The notes beneath the pieces were generated by a model. It saw only the letters and a program-made list of their open reading frames with translations. It was not told the origin of the DNA and searched no databases. A stretch of DNA of 50,707 nt from Methylobacterium sp. J-076 (lineage in GTDB: Bacteria; Pseudomonadota; Alphaproteobacteria; Rhizobiales; Beijerinckiaceae): positions 1 to 50,707 of the forward strand of contig NZ_JAKSXW010000137.1 of NCBI RefSeq assembly GCF_022829405.1, in the 5' to 3' direction. Position numbers and translations under genes: made by a program. Shown here one piece after another: positions 25,723-36,123 of the stretch. Position 1 is the stretch's first letter. Each line of letters starts with the position of its first letter.

Positions 25723-25752
25723 TCATGCGTGCGGCGGGGGTGGTGTGAGCGC

Positions 25753-27213
25753 TCAGTCCCGGGCGATCAGCCGGAATGCCCCGGGCCGATCCGGCTGCGT
25801 CGTCACCACCGCCACCGGCAGGATCGGCGCGTCGCTCACCGTCTCGATGCGGAAGGCGGCGCAGAGCCGGGCGAGCGCCAGCACCGCCTCGCTCAGGGCG
25901 AACTGCGCGCCGATGCAGACCCTCGGACCAGCCCCGAACGGCAGGTAGCTGAACCGGGCCGGCGCCGGGCGGCCGGGCAGGAAGCGGCCGGGGTCGAACG
26001 CGTCCGGATCGTCCCACAGGCGGCGGTGCCGGTGCAGCACCCACGGGCTGACGATCAGGATGTCGTTCGCTTTGATCGCATGGCCAACCGCCTCGTCCGG
26101 GCCGAGGGCGCGGCGCACCACCACGAAGGCGGCGGGGTAGAGCCGCAGGGTCTCGTCGATCACCGCCCGCGTCAGAGCCAGGCGCCCGTCCGTCTGGCAC
26201 CCGGTCGGGTCGGTGAGGTCGGCCGACCGCGCCTCCGCGGCGACCCGTTCCTGAACTTCCGGGAACAGGGCCAGCAGGTAGCACGCCCAGAACAGCGTCC
26301 CCGCCGTGGTCTCGTGCCCCGCGAGGATCATGGTGGCGACCTGGTCGCGCAGCTCCTCGGGGGTGAAGGGAGCCCCGGTTTCCGGGCTTCGGGCCGCCGC
26401 GAGGAGGTCGAGCAGGTCGCCCCTGCCGCCCGCCGGCTCCTTGATGCGCGCCGCGATCACCGAATCGAGGAAAGGGATCCAGCGCCGCCGGAATCGGGCG
26501 CGGGACCGGTCGAGGGGGGCGGGCCAGCCCGGCGGCATCAGCACGTCGAGGACGTGCGGACGGCCGATCCGGGCGCTGTACCCATTGATGAAGGCGCGCA
26601 GCTCCGGCCCCTGCCGGTCCATGCCCACCGAGAACATCGTGCGCCCGGCGATGTCGAGCGCCAGGGCGTGGAACGTCGAGAACAGGTCCACCGGCCCCGC
26701 AGCCGCCCGCGGGCGCAGGGCCGCGATCCCGTCCGCCACCGCCCGGTCGATGTGCGGGACGAGCCCGTCGATGGCCCGGGGCGTGAAGGCGGGTGCCAGC
26801 GTCCGGCGCTGGTGGCGCCACGCGGAGCCTTCGCTGATCAGCAGCCCGTCGCCGAGGATCGGGCGCAGGATCCGGGTCGTCCCCACCGTGCGGGCATAGT
26901 TGCCCTGGTTCTCCACGAGGACGCGGCGGATGGCGTCCGGATCGCTGAGGATGTAGCTCGACCGGCCCATCAGGCCCCGGCGGGTCACCAGCTCCTCGAA
27001 GGCCGCCTTCGGGAAGCCGAGGAGGCCGTTGTCGCGGATCGAGCGGAGGTAGGCCAGCAGCGACAGGTCGCGCTCGGGCGGGTCCCGGCGGGGCGGCACC
27101 ATCCGCGGCGGGCGGGGGCCGGCGTCGCGGCGCGGCGGGGCAAGGTCCGTCTGCATCGAATCCATCGCGGGCGGGGTGGTGCCGGACGACCGGCCCGAAG
27201 GAGAGGCGCCCAT
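25753..27213 (-). CDS. Cytochrome P450 monooxygenase
   Basis: The protein is 486 aa from ATG 27213 (470 from ATG 27165). Diagnostic motifs are I-helix AGHETTAG for oxygen activation, K-helix DETLRLYP (ExxR), FDPGRFLPGR, and the heme loop FSYLPFGAGPRVCIG with Cys433 as iron ligand. No N-terminal membrane anchor is evident, so it is probably soluble or peripheral. The preferred start lies 1 bp after the stop of the ABC-like gene, so the two are very likely co-transcribed. No ferredoxin or reductase gene is in the window. The long-chain-hydroxylase-like look is only an impression; the substrate is unknown. Confidence 0.92.
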   Translation of the reverse strand: MGASPSGRSSGTTPPAMDSMQTDLAPPRRDAGPRPPRMVPPRRDPPERDLSLLAYLRSIRDNGLLGFPKAAFEELVTRRGLMGRSSYILSDPDAIRRVLVENQGNYARTVGTTRILRPILGDGLLISEGSAWRHQRRTLAPAFTPRAIDGLVPHIDRAVADGIAALRPRAAAGPVDLFSTFHALALDIAGRTMFSVGMDRQGPELRAFINGYSARIGRPHVLDVLMPPGWPAPLDRSRARFRRRWIPFLDSVIAARIKEPAGGRGDLLDLLAAARSPETGAPFTPEELRDQVATMILAGHETTAGTLFWACYLLALFPEVQERVAAEARSADLTDPTGCQTDGRLALTRAVIDETLRLYPAAFVVVRRALGPDEAVGHAIKANDILIVSPWVLHRHRRLWDDPDAFDPGRFLPGRPAPARFSYLPFGAGPRVCIGAQFALSEAVLALARLCAAFRIETVSDAPILPVAVVTTQPDRPGAFRLIARD

Positions 27214-27214
27214 C

Positions 27215-29860
27215 CTATTCCGCCGCGTTCCGCACCGGCTGCCGGGCCGGCTCGACGCTGAGGGAGGAGGGGAACAGGGCGGCGTCCGCATCGGACGAGA
27301 CGCAGGCCAGCAGGCTCGCCTCGGGCAGGATCTCGGCGACCACCCTTATCAGCGTGGCGGCCCCCCCTTCGAGGTGGTCGGCGGCCCGGTCGATCACCAG
27401 GATCTCCGGCCGCCGGAGCAGGGCCCGCGTCAGGCCGAGGCGCACGCGCACCCGCTCCGGCAAGAGCAGGCCGCGGTTGCCGACCTGCCGTTCCAGCCCC
27501 CGGCGGCGGATCTGGGTCTCGAGGTCGAATTCCCGGCACACCGCGAGCACCTCCCGCTGGATGATCTCCTCGCTGTGCATCCGCGCCACGTCGATCCGGC
27601 CGAACAGGACGTTGTCCAGCACGCTCGCCCGCGGGTTGATGCGGACGGGGTCGTAGGTCTCCACGTCGCAGCCGTCCTCCCCGTGCATCGCGTCCTGCAC
27701 GATGCCCCGGGCGCCGACGATGCGGGCCCGGAGCGTCTGGTCGAGCAGGCCGAAGCGCATGCGCGGTTCGACATAGGCCAGCGCCAGCGCCAGGAAGGCC
27801 TCGCTGTCCTTCTCGGCCAGGCGCCCGCTGGCGTTGAGGCGGGTGAGCCGCGCCTCGTAGTCGGGCACCATCTCCGGCGTGATCAGCGAGAAGCGCCGGA
27901 AGAGCGGATGGCCGGGCGGCACGTCCTTGAAGATCTCGCTGAGGTTGCGGGCGATCTCGACTCCCATCCGGTCGAGGTCGTCGAGGAGCCGCACCCGCGC
28001 CAGCGCCGCCCGGAACGGCGCCGTCGCGGCCAGGCGCAGGGGCTCGGTGAGGGCCGGATCGCGCGGAACGCCGAAAAGAAGGTTCTCCCCGAGCGTCGCC
28101 TGATCGTTGTAGGCGCCGCGGGAGAAGGGGATGACGAGGCCGGCCAGCCCCTGCCGCTCGAAGTGCAGGCGCAGATGCTCGCGGGCGGCGATGACCCGCC
28201 GCCCCACCGGGGAATCGTGGCTCACCGAGCTCAGCTGGTTCAGCCCGTAACGGTAGAGGTCGTCGCCGAGGCCGAGGTGCGTGAGCAGTTCGACCATATG
28301 CCGGTCGAGGCCGTCCGCATCCGCCACGCCGAGGGCGTCGTAGTCGATCCACGGGTCGTTGATGCTGTCCAGGGGGTTGCCGGTCTGGAGGGCCTCGCGG
28401 ATGCGCTGCTTGGTGAAGTCGAGCCGCCGGCTGGCGAGGGGGCGGACCCGCAGGCCGTAGAGCAGGTTGTCGCGGATCGAGCCGGGGAACAGCACGGGCG
28501 TGATCCCCGCGAAGGCGACCCGCGCCGAGAAGACGGTGCGCGGCAGGGTGGCGAGGTCGTAGGGGCCGACGCGCACGGTCCCACCCCGGGGGGCCTGCAG
28601 GCCGGCGAGCACGTGGGCGAATTCCTGGGCGATGGGGCCCGGCGGGACCAGGGCGAGCCGCGCGGGCAGGGGCGCGTCGATGTTGGCGACGTCCACCGGC
28701 AGGCCGCCGCGGGGATCGCGCAGGGTGAGGGCGTCGGTGGTGAGGGGCGAGCCGAGGCGCAGGGTGGGGCCGTCGTCGTCCTGGAAGGGCGTCAGGCGGC
28801 TCGGCCCGAAATGCGCGGCCACGGTCTCGTACTTCACCTCCACGTCGAGGCGCTGCTGGTCCCAGTCGATCAGCTCCTTCAGGGGAGGGGGCAGGTCCCG
28901 GTAGGCGGCGAGCACGGCCACGAGCTGGCCGATGTCGAGTTCACCCTTCAGGGCGAAGACTCCGCCGATGGCGTAGAACAGGAACGGCGTGACCTGCGCG
29001 ATCAGGTTGTTCAGGTACTTCACCGCGAACTTGCGGCGGTAGATGCGCAGGCGCAGGTCGTAGAGCGTGTACAGCCGCCCGCCGACCTCGGCGCGCTCCC
29101 AGCGGCCGGTGTTGTTGAGCACCACCGCGGGCAGGCCGTCCAGCACCTCGGCCACCCGCCCGGCGAAGGCGCGGGAGGAGATCTGCCGCTTCCGGCTGAG
29201 GATGATGATCTGCCGCCTGAGCCGCGGGATCACGGTCATCTGCACGGCGACCATGGCCGCGGCGGCGAGGCCGAGCCAGACGTTCTGCATCAGGATGAAG
29301 ATCAGCGCCGTCAGCGCCTGCGTCCCGAGCTGGGCCGGCACCACGATGGCGTCGCCGATGAAGGAGCCGATGGGCTCCACCTCGTCGCGGATGATCGTGG
29401 CGGTCTCGGAGGACTTCACCTCGCCCTGCGCTTCGGGGGAGAAGCGCAGCATTAGGGCGAAGAGCTGGAACCGCAGCCGCCGCAGCATCCGCTCCCCGAG
29501 GATGCCCTTCTGCAGGTTGATCCAGAACTTGAAGGCCCCGTTCACCACCACGAGGGCGAGGAACAGGAGCGAGAGGCCCAGGAGCAGGTTCAGCCGGTCG
29601 AGCTGGAAGCCGTCGAACAGGTCCGTCCGGCCGCCGCCGAGGAACGCGGGCCAGTCGAACTTGATCTCGAGGAACGGGGCCGTCGCCTCGCCGTGGGAGA
29701 AGGCGCGCCCGGTGATCGCATCGTTCACGATGCGCTTGGGCAGGTCGAGGGAGGCGAAATAGAACGGCAGCGATGCCAGCACGAAGGCGCAGATCGTGAT
29801 CTGATCCCGCTTCGAATGGCGCCAGATATAATCGAACAGCCGCGGTTCGAGGTCGCGCAT
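27215..29860 (-). CDS. ABC-exporter-like protein with degenerate, probably inactive nucleotide-binding region
   Basis: Of 881 aa, about 20-325 form an ABC-exporter membrane domain (LASLPFYFASLDLPKRIVND, LLGLSLLFLALVVVNGAFK, LRFQLFALMLRF). Residues 360-881 correspond to a nucleotide-binding domain, but every catalytic motif is lost. The Walker A site reads VPPGPIAQEF (405-414, no GxGK[ST]). The signature reads LLPERVR (799-805) instead of LSGGQ. Walker B keeps Asp824 in ILVIDRAADHLEG but has Arg for Glu, and the H-loop lacks His (ACVSSDAD). The segment that normally follows the Q-loop occurs three times: SIRDNLLYG (461-469), TLGENLLFG (589-597) and SVLDNVLFG (746-754), with about 130-160-aa insertions. 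The frame is intact with a GAAGGA ribosome site, so it is probably a maintained gene. A scaffold, or a transporter driven by another ATPase, is possible. Confidence 0.85.
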   Translation of the reverse strand: MRDLEPRLFDYIWRHSKRDQITICAFVLASLPFYFASLDLPKRIVNDAITGRAFSHGEATAPFLEIKFDWPAFLGGGRTDLFDGFQLDRLNLLLGLSLLFLALVVVNGAFKFWINLQKGILGERMLRRLRFQLFALMLRFSPEAQGEVKSSETATIIRDEVEPIGSFIGDAIVVPAQLGTQALTALIFILMQNVWLGLAAAAMVAVQMTVIPRLRRQIIILSRKRQISSRAFAGRVAEVLDGLPAVVLNNTGRWERAEVGGRLYTLYDLRLRIYRRKFAVKYLNNLIAQVTPFLFYAIGGVFALKGELDIGQLVAVLAAYRDLPPPLKELIDWDQQRLDVEVKYETVAAHFGPSRLTPFQDDDGPTLRLGSPLTTDALTLRDPRGGLPVDVANIDAPLPARLALVPPGPIAQEFAHVLAGLQAPRGGTVRVGPYDLATLPRTVFSARVAFAGITPVLFPGSIRDNLLYGLRVRPLASRRLDFTKQRIREALQTGNPLDSINDPWIDYDALGVADADGLDRHMVELLTHLGLGDDLYRYGLNQLSSVSHDSPVGRRVIAAREHLRLHFERQGLAGLVIPFSRGAYNDQATLGENLLFGVPRDPALTEPLRLAATAPFRAALARVRLLDDLDRMGVEIARNLSEIFKDVPPGHPLFRRFSLITPEMVPDYEARLTRLNASGRLAEKDSEAFLALALAYVEPRMRFGLLDQTLRARIVGARGIVQDAMHGEDGCDVETYDPVRINPRASVLDNVLFGRIDVARMHSEEIIQREVLAVCREFDLETQIRRRGLERQVGNRGLLLPERVRVRLGLTRALLRRPEILVIDRAADHLEGGAATLIRVVAEILPEASLLACVSSDADAALFPSSLSVEPARQPVRNAAE

Positions 29861-29997
29861 GACATCCTTCTGGCGGTGGACGGCACGGCGCCGGTACGCC
29901 GTCCGCAATCCCCGCCTCATCTATAGCGCAACGCGCAACGGTCGCGTGCCCCCCGGTCGCGATGGCACGCTGACCACCGCGGTTTTGCCGCGTGGGC

Positions 29998-30026
29998 TTG
30001 CCGTGGGCGGTGTGTCTCTCTATTGC
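29998..30026 (+). promoter_or_regulatory. Candidate sigma70 promoter of typA
   Basis: TTGCCG (29998-30003), a 17-bp spacer and TATTGC (30021-30026) lie about 100 bp before the typA start, in the divergent gap with the ABC-like gene. The match is fair, not strong, and rests on reading alone. Confidence 0.35.
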
Positions 30027-30124
30027 AGCGCAACCGCCACAAATCTGCCCATGGCCCGGAGCGGACGACAAGACCGTCGTCCGCCCAACCGGTTCAGCCA
30101 GGGCCACCAAGCGTGAACCCGGCC

Positions 30125-31945
<1,821 letters not shown>

Positions 31946-31952
31946 GGCATAC

Positions 31953-31984
31953 GGGTCCCCGGGGGGAATGCCCCCCGGGGACCC
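31953..31984. terminator. Perfect 14-bp hairpin between typA and the convergent small-protein operon
   Basis: GGGTCCCCGGGGGG (31953-31966) pairs perfectly with 31971-31984 around the loop AATG, eight bases after the typA stop. There is no T-tract on either side, but position and symmetry fit a two-way terminator for typA and the gene ending at 32000. Confidence 0.65.
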
Positions 31985-31999
31985 GCCACCGCCCGGCGG

Positions 32000-32140
32000 T
32001 CAGCTGCCGCCGGGATCGGTCTCGCCGTTCTGGCTCTTCGTGCCCTCGCCCGGTTTGCCCTCGGTCTTCTCGTTGGGATCCTTCACCGCGTCGGGGGCGA
32101 TGTTCTTCGGGCGGTCTTCGGGCTTTTCACGCTCGTCCAT
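32000..32140 (-). CDS. 46-aa acidic hydrophilic protein, third gene of a coupled operon
   Basis: Starting at ATG 32140, the product begins MDEREKPEDRPKNIAPDAV and continues with Lys, Glu, Gly and Pro-rich sequence (KDPNEKTEGKPGEGTKSQNG) to DPGGS. It is almost devoid of large hydrophobic residues and is predicted to be disordered. AGGGGACGACG gives a ribosome site, and the start lies inside the end of the upstream gene (14-bp overlap), so translation is probably coupled. The family is not recognised. Small, charged, Gly-rich proteins of this sort are often stress-related in alphaproteobacteria, but that is only an analogy. Confidence 0.6.
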   Translation of the reverse strand: MDEREKPEDRPKNIAPDAVKDPNEKTEGKPGEGTKSQNGETDPGGS

Positions 32141-32447
32141 CGTCGTCCCCTCGCTCCGCACGGGAATGGCCGCCGGCCACCTTCGCGTCCTCCGCAGGAC
32201 CCCGTGACGCCGTCTGGTCGGAATGGCCGCCCGACGAGCCGCCGATGGCCGGGGGTGACGCGCCCGCCACCCCGCCGCTCATGTCGCGCTTGCGGGCTTC
32301 CTCGTCCTTGCCCCCGCTCCCCATCCCGGTGATCGCGGCCTGTTCCGCCGTCTGATGGCCCCCGCCCGCCGGCTCGGAGCCCGCCGACCCGACCTTGTCG
32401 TCGGACTTGCGGGTGACCGTGCCGGACTCGTCCGTGGCCCGGCCCAT
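32127..32447 (-). CDS. 106-aa Gly/Ser/Asp-rich disordered protein
   Basis: The sequence (MGRATDESGTVTRKSDDKVG, then SEPAGGGHQTAEQAAITGMG and MSGGVAGASPPAIGGSSGG) is low in hydrophobic residues and rich in Gly, Ser, Ala, Asp and Lys, with no Cys and no aromatic residues. Its ATG shares one base with the stop of the gene before it (TGATG), and its end overlaps the next gene by 14 bp. Position in a tightly packed three-gene set argues that it is translated. No known domain is visible; function unknown. Confidence 0.6.
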   Translation of the reverse strand: MGRATDESGTVTRKSDDKVGSAGSEPAGGGHQTAEQAAITGMGSGGKDEEARKRDMSGGVAGASPPAIGGSSGGHSDQTASRGPAEDAKVAGGHSRAERGDDDGRA

Positions 32448-32770
32448 CAGCGTCGGCCGTCGTCTTGGCCGACCGCGGCCGTCGCCCGGTCGATGGCCTC
32501 GGAGGTCGAGGAGTCTTCGGACTCGCCGCGCAGGTGGCGCAGGTTCTCGGGGGGCGTTTCGGCTTCGGTGGCGTCGGTGGCATCCTCGCCGGGCGTGCCC
32601 GACGCGATGCGGGCCGCCTCGGCATCGCCCGCCGGATCGCGCTTCAGATCGGTCTGAGTGTTCTGCGGCAGGCCCACATCGAGGGGCGAATCCTGGCCGA
32701 GGTCCTGACCGTTGCGGTCGGTATACGCATCGAAGTTCTTGAGCGACGGACGTCCTGTCTCGCCTGCCAT
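32447..32770 (-). CDS. 107-aa hydrophilic protein, first gene of the disordered-protein operon
   Basis: The protein starts MAGETGRPSLKNFDAYTDRN and continues with Asp, Gln, Thr and Glu-rich segments (GQDLGQDSPLDVGLPQNTQT, ASGTPGEDATDATEAETPPE), ending in a Ser/Asp-rich stretch. GGGAGG seven bases before ATG 32770 is the best ribosome site of the operon. It is acidic, low in hydrophobic residues, has no signal peptide, and is predicted to be disordered apart from a possible short helix near SEAIDRATAAVG. It lies 101 bp downstream of cysK on the same strand. I do not recognise the family. Confidence 0.65.
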   Translation of the reverse strand: MAGETGRPSLKNFDAYTDRNGQDLGQDSPLDVGLPQNTQTDLKRDPAGDAEAARIASGTPGEDATDATEAETPPENLRHLRGESEDSSTSEAIDRATAAVGQDDGRR

Positions 32771-32871
32771 GTCGTGCCTCCCGGTGATCCTAGATTCTCC
32801 GGGACAACGGGGCCGGCGGGTGATCGTTGCGGAGAAGGCGGCCCGACGCCCCGCGCCGGGCCGCGGGATCC

Positions 32872-33846
<975 letters not shown>

Positions 33847-34055
33847 CGCGTGCTTCCTGTCTGCGTTCGTCCAGATGTCGGATCCGAAAACCCCGTGCCA
33901 AGGGGGAGGGGGCTTCCGGACCCGCGCCAGCGGCTGCGATAGCTTTTCGCCCGGGCCGGAGCAATCGCTGTAAGTGCCTTGTCCGCCAGTTCATTTTATT
34001 GTGGCGGTTCATTCCGGCGGTGCGCGGAAGTTTCTGTCATGGCAGGGTGGTGATT

Positions 34056-35048
34056 GTGGAAAATCCTTCTCGACCTCCGTTGAAGAGCGATACCGTGCGG
34101 AGCGAGGGGAGGGCGCCGACCCGCCGCAGCGGCCTCCTGATGCTGGCGGCGCTCGTCGCTGCGGCGCCGGCCCGCGCCGACCCCCTGCGGGTGACCCTCG
34201 CGACGGCGACGCCCGGCGGCGGCTTCCCGGATTTCGGCCGGGCCTTCTCCGAGGCGATCCGCATCGCGGACCCCGATCTGGACATCGTCCCCCGCGGCAG
34301 CGGCGGATCGGCGGAGAATGTCGGGCTGCTCCAGCGGAGCGAGGCCGACCTCGCCCTGGTGCAGGGGGCCTACGCCTACCCGGCCCTCGGCCGCCCGGGC
34401 GGCGTGACCGTGCTGGCGCCGATGTACGCGACCCCCGGCCTGTTCGTCCTGCGGGCCGAGAGTCCGGTGCGGACGGTGGGCGATCTCCGTGGGCGGGCGG
34501 TGGCCCTCGGCACGCGCGATTCGGGGCTGACCGTGTTGGGGCGGGCGGTGCTCTCCGCCTCCGGCCTCGATCCCGACCGGGACATCCGCCCGATCCTCCT
34601 CGACCATGCCGGCGATGGGCCGGCCATGGTGTCGGATGGCCGGGCCGCGGCCCTCTGGGGCGGAGGCCTCGGCTGGCCGGGCTTCCTGGCCGTGGCGCGC
34701 GCAGCGGGTGGCGCCCGCTTCCTCGGCCCGCCCGATCAGGCGATGTCGGCCCTGGTCGCGCAGGATCCGGCCCTCAGGCGGCTGACCGTGCCGGCCGGGA
34801 GCTTCCCGGGACAGGACCAGCCGATCGCGACTGTGGGGTCCTGGAGCCTGATCCTGGCGCGGCCGGGCTTTCCGCCGGAGGCCGCCTATCGGATCGTGCG
34901 GGCGCTCACGCGGGCGGGGTCTGCGCTCAGGTCCCGTCACGCCCAGGGCGGTGAAAGTGACCCGCGCCTCCTCGACGGCATCGTCGCACCGGACACGCTC
35001 AATGCCGGGACGGCGCGCTATCTCGCGGAGATGAAGGAAGGGCGCTGA
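34056..35048 (+). CDS. TAXI-family TRAP transporter solute-binding protein
   Basis: About 330 aa from GTG 34056; the frame is open to a TTG at 33999, but the stretch GGCAGGGTGGTG before 34056 is the only ribosome-like site. An Arg-rich N-terminus and signal helix (RSGLLMLAALVAAAPARA|DPL) indicate periplasmic export. The mature part has LRVTLATATPGGGFPDFGRAFSEAI, then GSGGSAENVGLLQRSEADLALVQ, as in TAXI proteins. These bind small acids such as glutamate and feed a DctM-type membrane unit. No TRAP membrane gene is in the window, so it either works with a distant partner or is a stand-alone binding protein. Confidence 0.8.
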   Translation: MENPSRPPLKSDTVRSEGRAPTRRSGLLMLAALVAAAPARADPLRVTLATATPGGGFPDFGRAFSEAIRIADPDLDIVPRGSGGSAENVGLLQRSEADLALVQGAYAYPALGRPGGVTVLAPMYATPGLFVLRAESPVRTVGDLRGRAVALGTRDSGLTVLGRAVLSASGLDPDRDIRPILLDHAGDGPAMVSDGRAAALWGGGLGWPGFLAVARAAGGARFLGPPDQAMSALVAQDPALRRLTVPAGSFPGQDQPIATVGSWSLILARPGFPPEAAYRIVRALTRAGSALRSRHAQGGESDPRLLDGIVAPDTLNAGTARYLAEMKEGR

Positions 35049-35166
35049 CCGGCCGGGCGCTGGCAGCGGCGGCGGGCGCCGCTACGCGGGGCGGAACGGC
35101 ACGCCATCTCCCACGAAACGCGGGAGCTCTGGCCACGGTGCGGCGGACGGGGAAGGTCGATTGTCC

Positions 35167-35183
35167 GGCCGGACCCTCCGGCC
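35167..35183. terminator. Short GC hairpin between convergent TAXI and gcrA genes
   Basis: GGCCGGA (35167-35173) and TCCGGCC (35177-35183) form a perfect 7-bp stem with a CCC loop in the 204-bp convergent gap. No T-tract follows, so a terminator role is only suggested by position. Confidence 0.35.
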
Positions 35184-35252
35184 GAGGGCAGGGGCGGGAC
35201 CAGCATCGTCTCACCCGGCTCGGCCGTGCGGCCCGGAATGATCGGGGCCGGA

Positions 35253-35789
35253 CTAGCGGAAGCCGGCGGCCCGGCGGTCGCGCTTGCGCTCGGTGGCCGG
35301 CTGGTAGGCGATCTCGGCGTGGTGCGTGCAATAGGGCAGGCCCGTGATCGAGCGGGCGCCGCAAAAGCGAAATTCCGGCGTGGTCGGGTCGCCGAGCGGC
35401 CAACGGCACATGGATTCCCGCAAATCCATGATCGTGACGCGCTGCGACGTCGGGATCGCGACGGGCTCCGAAGCGGCCACCGCCACTGGCATGGGTGCCG
35501 GTGCCTGCGGGAATTCGGGGGCCGGACGATGGGCCACGACGACCGTCGGCTCAGGGGCGGCTGCGGCCACCGCCACCTTCTCGACCTCGACGGGTTTGAT
35601 GATCGCCACGGGGGCGTCTTCGCCCGACTTGACCCGGCCGGACAGTCCGAGGCGGTGGACCTTGCCGATGACGGCGTTGCGCGTCACCCCGCCGAGCTGC
35701 GCAGCGATCTTGCTCGCGCTCTGGCCGTCCTCCCACAGGCGGCGGAGGAGCGCCACGCGCTCTTCCGTCCAGCTAAGGCCCGCTTCCAT
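35253..35789 (-). CDS. gcrA: GcrA cell cycle regulator
   Basis: GcrA is an alphaproteobacterial sigma70 cofactor that activates S-phase genes at promoters bearing CcrM-methylated GANTC sites. The 178-aa protein starts MEAGLSWTEERVALLRRLWEDGQSASKIAAQLGG and continues VTRNAVIGKVHRLGLSGR, the N-terminal DNA-binding domain. A Pro/Ala/Val linker (about 58-120) follows. The conserved C-terminal part CRWPLGDPTTPEFRFCGARS...YCTHHAEIAYQP binds RNA polymerase sigma region 2. ATG 35789 is preferred over the adjacent ATG 35792 because GGAGG lies six bases before it. Confidence 0.95.
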   Translation of the reverse strand: MEAGLSWTEERVALLRRLWEDGQSASKIAAQLGGVTRNAVIGKVHRLGLSGRVKSGEDAPVAIIKPVEVEKVAVAAAAPEPTVVVAHRPAPEFPQAPAPMPVAVAASEPVAIPTSQRVTIMDLRESMCRWPLGDPTTPEFRFCGARSITGLPYCTHHAEIAYQPATERKRDRRAAGFR

Positions 35790-36123
35790 CATCCCCCTCC
35801 GACCCCATGCCCAGCGGCGCGCGCGACGCTCCCGAGCCGGCCAGCGGGAGCCGGTCCGGTGCGACACCGTGTCTCTCCGAGCCGTTGGGAAGACCCTACA
35901 GCGCCGTTTGCGGACCATGCAAGGGCACAGAGACCACGGTTCCAGGGCCCTGTTCGGCCTGTCCACCGCCAACCACGGGGGTGGATCGCCACCGTGTCCG
36001 CACCGCAACATCGGCCCGCGAAGGCAAACTTGGCCTTTGCGTCTGGAACGCAAAACGGCCAAGCTCGTTCTCGCAATAGAGCTGCATCGCCTTCGGGCGA
36101 GCCGACCGGTCGGGAAGAGGACG
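35790..36123. promoter_or_regulatory. Divergent gap between gcrA and the patatin gene, with a strong hairpin
   Basis: No ORF here looks real. A striking inverted repeat lies at 36029-36063. CTTGGCC plus TTTGCGT pairs with ACGCAAA plus GGCCAAG, 14 bp in all with a 2-base bulge and a CTGGA loop. It ends 60 bp before the patatin start and could be an operator or a leader RNA hairpin. The rest shows no clear promoter boxes to me. Confidence 0.5.

Noticed and set aside
27176..29455. A 759-codon plus-strand frame opposite the ABC-like gene
   Set aside because: Because the ABC-like protein is degenerate I considered whether the other strand was the real gene. The minus frame has a clear membrane domain, ribosome site and ABC exporter layout; the plus frame is Arg/Asp/Val/His filler.
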